Shown here piece by piece: positions 61,783 to 64,000 of a stretch of DNA of 64,000 bases. Every line of letters starts with the position of its first letter. The first letter of the stretch is position 1. The position numbers and the translations under genes were made by a program. The stretch is taken from positions 16,703,001-16,767,000 of the forward strand of contig OX031058.1 of assembly GCA_943736015.1 (NCBI GenBank), in the 5' to 3' direction. Under the pieces are notes generated by a model. It saw nothing but the letters and a program-made list of their open reading frames with translations. It ran no database searches and was not told where the DNA came from. The DNA comes from Tridacna crocea (Eukaryota > Mollusca > Bivalvia > Cardiida > Cardiidae).

Positions 61783-61983
61783 TACCACACAATCCCTACT
61801 TTCGACGCCACTGAGAAAGAAGCCTTTAGAAAACATTGTGGAAACCAGCATTTTCTTCTTTTCCCACAATGTTTTCTACCCTTCACAAAGCAAATTTCAA
61901 ATTTTCAGTCACTTTTATTTTCTTGTCTGCAAATGCTTTTGATTTGGACAAACCTAAAATTTTGTCAATTGGTAATGAGTTAA
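61783..61983 (-). mobile_element. F1 element, left core half deleted
   Basis: CATTGTGGAAACCAGCATTTTC. L end CAATTGGTAATGAGTTAA. The left terminus overlaps the previous copy at GTACCACACAATCCC. Confidence 0.87.
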
Positions 61984-62009
61984 CTCATTACCACATGGTA
62001 ATGAGTTAA
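61980..62009. repeat. 30-bp palindrome of two facing F1 ends
   Basis: TTAACTCATTACCA, then CA, then TGGTAATGAGTTAA: perfect 14-bp inverted arms. It can also be read as a 26-bp tandem duplication across the junction of the flanking copies. Confidence 0.9.
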
Positions 62010-62233
62010 CTCATTACCACATGAGACAATTTTGGACTGGTCCAAATTGAGAGCTTTTGCAGACGACAAAATAAGGTGACTGAAAAATAGAAATTTGTTC
62101 TGGAAAGGGTAGAAAACACTGTGGGAAAAGGAGAAAATGCTGGTTACCAGCATTTTCTCCTTTTCCAACAGTGTTTTCAAAAGGCTTGTTTCTCAGGGGC
62201 GTCAAAAGTAGGGACTGAGTGGTAATGGGTTAA
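62006..62233 (+). mobile_element. F1 TTAA element, full length
   Basis: 228 bp, CACTGTGGG subfamily. Right core half CTTTTCCAACAGTG. Confidence 0.95.
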
Positions 62234-62858
62234 GGGGTCAAGGGTTATATGAACATAAAGCAGAATGGTACTGACCTTGATGAACACTTACCAAATTGCA
62301 GGATCCAGTTCATATCCCACAAAACTCACATAGTAAGACCACATTTAACCTACATCCAAACAGATAATCCAATAAATAGAAAGAAATCTTTCACAGAATG
62401 ACACAAACATCCATTAATTCCACCCAATTTCCGACTTGGATAGAGCATTAGTACAATGGCCAAATAGGACAGACAGGGAGAAAATCCATCTTTTCCACAG
62501 AAAACATATAATATACAACAACTCTATAGAAAATATATGTGATAGACATCCAGTGAAAAGTGTATCCACTCTGATGAATATTGTCTGGTCAGTTTTACAG
62601 ATTACAGTACAAATTCTTGCTTGATGACCACTGGCTAGTTGACATTTTCAACGAGCTTCTGTCCTCTGTGGGGGCGAACAGGTATTGTTTATGAGCCATT
62701 AATAGTCATAAAACATTCAATATTATGCTCTTTCACTCTTGATGTATATACTGTGATAGCCTCCCTTACTTGGGGTGTATGTTGACTGGCATTGCAACCT
62801 GAAATTACTTTGCTACTTTACCAACAATGCTTTTTGAAATACTTTCTCTTCGATAAAC
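62234..62858. other. No gene seen
   Basis: Nothing recognised. AACAATGCTTTTTGAAATAC near 62822 may be an F1 core scrap. Confidence 0.4.
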
Positions 62859-63086
62859 TTAACTCTTTACCACACAAGAAAATTTTAGACTGGTCCAAAT
62901 TGAGAACATTTGCCAAGGACAAAATAGAAGTGACTGAAATTTTGAAATTTGTTTTTTGAAGGTAGAAAACAATATCGGAAAAAGAGAAAATGATGGTTAG
63001 CAACATTTTTCTCCTTTCCCATGGTGTTTTTTAAAGGCTTCTTTCTGAGGGTCGTCAAAAGTAGGTATTGTGTGGTAATGGGTTAA
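62859..63086 (+). mobile_element. F1 TTAA element, full length
   Basis: 228 bp. The core is diverged in both halves (AACAATATCGGAAAAAGAGA, CTCCTTTCCCATGGTG), centre GATGGTTAGCAAC. Confidence 0.9.
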
Positions 63087-63154
63087 TATCAATCAAATTT
63101 GTCCTTGCTAATTTAAAACAGTCAAAGATAAATCCTATTTTTTCAGCCAAATCT

Positions 63155-63426
63155 GGAAATGGTTTCAACATGGATAAGTCTAACATATTGTTTACCTGGT
63201 AAAGGCTTTATGAAGAAAATCTAAACCAGCTTTCTTTTCCTTCTTTCTCTCTTTCTCTCTGTGAACATTGTTTATGACTTTTGACTTCTGAAAACATTGC
63301 GGCTAAAGGAAAAAATGCTGATACCTTTCTATACTATCAAAATAAAATCCTGCCATTTTGGGTTTTCATCTGCAAATGCTTTCAATTTGCATTAGTGTAA
63401 AATTTTGCTGGTTGGTATAGAATTAA
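63155..63426 (-). mobile_element. F1 L-arm scrap and a truncated F1
   Basis: 63160-63215 is L-arm sequence (AAATGGTTTCAACATGGATA, CCTGGTAAAGG). 63275-63426 has a left core trace, no right core half, and a good L arm (TCATCTGCAAATGCTTTCAA) ending AGAATTAA. Confidence 0.6.
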
Positions 63427-63739
63427 AAGCCCCCAAAGTGCTTGATGGTCTAACAAAAAATACCAAACTCACAAGGAAGCGAGCTGAGACAAAACCCAGG
63501 AGAGAATAGACAAACTTCAGTAATGGTTTATCTATGATGTCCTGTATGAAATATTCATGATATTTTTACGAAGTTTTATTGCAGTATTCTGTTTCCCAAT
63601 GTCCTCCCCAACATTCTGACGCATTCTTCCACACTAGCTTCCTGCTCTTTTATACTTCATTATTCTGCTTCATTAACATTTTGTTTTGGCCCTTGAATAG
63701 AGCAACATTGAAATAGCTTTAATTTTAGTCTCATTTGGC
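63427..63739. other. No gene seen
   Basis: Nothing recognised. Confidence 0.45.
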
Positions 63740-63969
63740 TTAACTCTTTACCAAACAACAAAATCATAACACTGGTCCAAATTGAAAGCATTTGCAGATG
63801 ACAAAATAAAGGTGCCTGAAAAATAGAAATTTGTTCTGGAAAGGGTAGAAAACACTTTGGGAAAAGGAGAAAATGCTGGTTACCAGCATTTTCTCCTTTT
63901 CCCACAGTGTTTTCAAAAGGCTTCTTTCTCAGGGGCGTCATAAGTAGGGATTGAGTGGTAATGGGTTAA
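63740..63969 (+). mobile_element. F1 TTAA element, first unit of a tandem pair
   Basis: 230 bp, CACTGTGGG subfamily with CACTTTGGG on the left. The L arm has the private variant AAAATCATAACACTGG where F1 reads AAAATTTTAGACTGG. Confidence 0.95.
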
Positions 63970-64000
63970 CTCTTTACCAAACAACAAAATCATAACACTG
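63966..64000 (+). mobile_element. F1 TTAA element, second tandem unit, cut by window edge
   Basis: The 35 visible bases are identical to the start of the previous unit, including its private variant AAAATCATAACACTG. Confidence 0.9.

Noticed and set aside
1..64000. Many 60-125 codon open frames with recurring words like ENIVGKGENAG, QHFLLFPQCF and MLVTSIFSFSHNVF
   Set aside because: They are translations of the F1 core and arms in various frames, repeated wherever a copy lies; none has coding-like conservation or splice context.
1..64000. CRISPR-like array of palindromic repeats
   Set aside because: Repeat units are about 228 bp, dispersed in both orientations, flanked by TTAA and separated by irregular distances in animal-type DNA; no cas-like genes.

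Overview
AT-rich, intron- and repeat-dominated animal DNA. There is no operon-like layout and no rRNA or intact tRNA. Only one convincing protein-coding piece is present: a 629-bp internal exon at 46149-46777 (minus strand) encoding a Gln/His- then Ser/Pro-rich segment, with good splice sites on both sides. tRNA-derived SINEs ending in a GGCGTTAAAC-type 3' region and short tandem tails, plus an element with ATACCCCC ends, suggest a marine invertebrate, most likely a mollusc. That taxonomic call is inference from remembered repeat styles, not a search.

The rest of the window is mainly a large collection of short palindromic elements, here called F1, F2 and F3. A full F1 copy is about 228 bp and is flanked by a shared TTAA. 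It has termini of the form TTAACCCTTTACCA, a short arm (S, about 60 bp, reading ACAATCCC..TTTTGACGCCCCTGAG), a central near-perfect palindrome of about 66 bp, and a long arm (L, about 100 bp, containing ATTTTGTCGTCTGCAAATGC and TTTCAATTTGGACCAGTC). In this annotation '+' means L arm first and '-' means S arm first. F2 and F3 keep the same ends and the same kind of core but have different arms or core bases. TTAA duplication and CCCTTT-type ends fit non-autonomous piggyBac-like elements, but no transposase is visible here.

Layout: F1 copies occur throughout, often back-to-back with a single shared TTAA (for example 9929-10606, 35578-36214, 41299-41644, 41955-42582, 61383-62233). Several copies are nested inside other copies at TTAA (18825-19278, 37983-38655, 49785-50238, 54290-54683). 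Two SINE families (A: 9002-9271 and 58840-59328; B: 11941, 26519, 48702, 51185 and fragments) interleave with them in both directions. A 901-bp TA-flanked element (29612-30512) splits another copy. Other structures are a 54-bp minisatellite grown from an F1 end (40811-41077), a degenerate 50-bp minisatellite (58063-59580), a 745-bp fold-back element (21716-22460), an element with iterated GGTACGAAATGG ends (56603-57312), and a 61-bp near-perfect palindrome (7550-7610).

The most interesting signal is that the central palindrome, not the arms, is what the families share, and that substitutions in one half of it are repeatedly mirrored in the other half. Copies with two S arms or two L arms suggest exchange through the core. 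The window is best read as intron or intergenic DNA around one exon, heavily colonised by a hairpin-centred TTAA element system. Short open frames inside the repeats are not genes.
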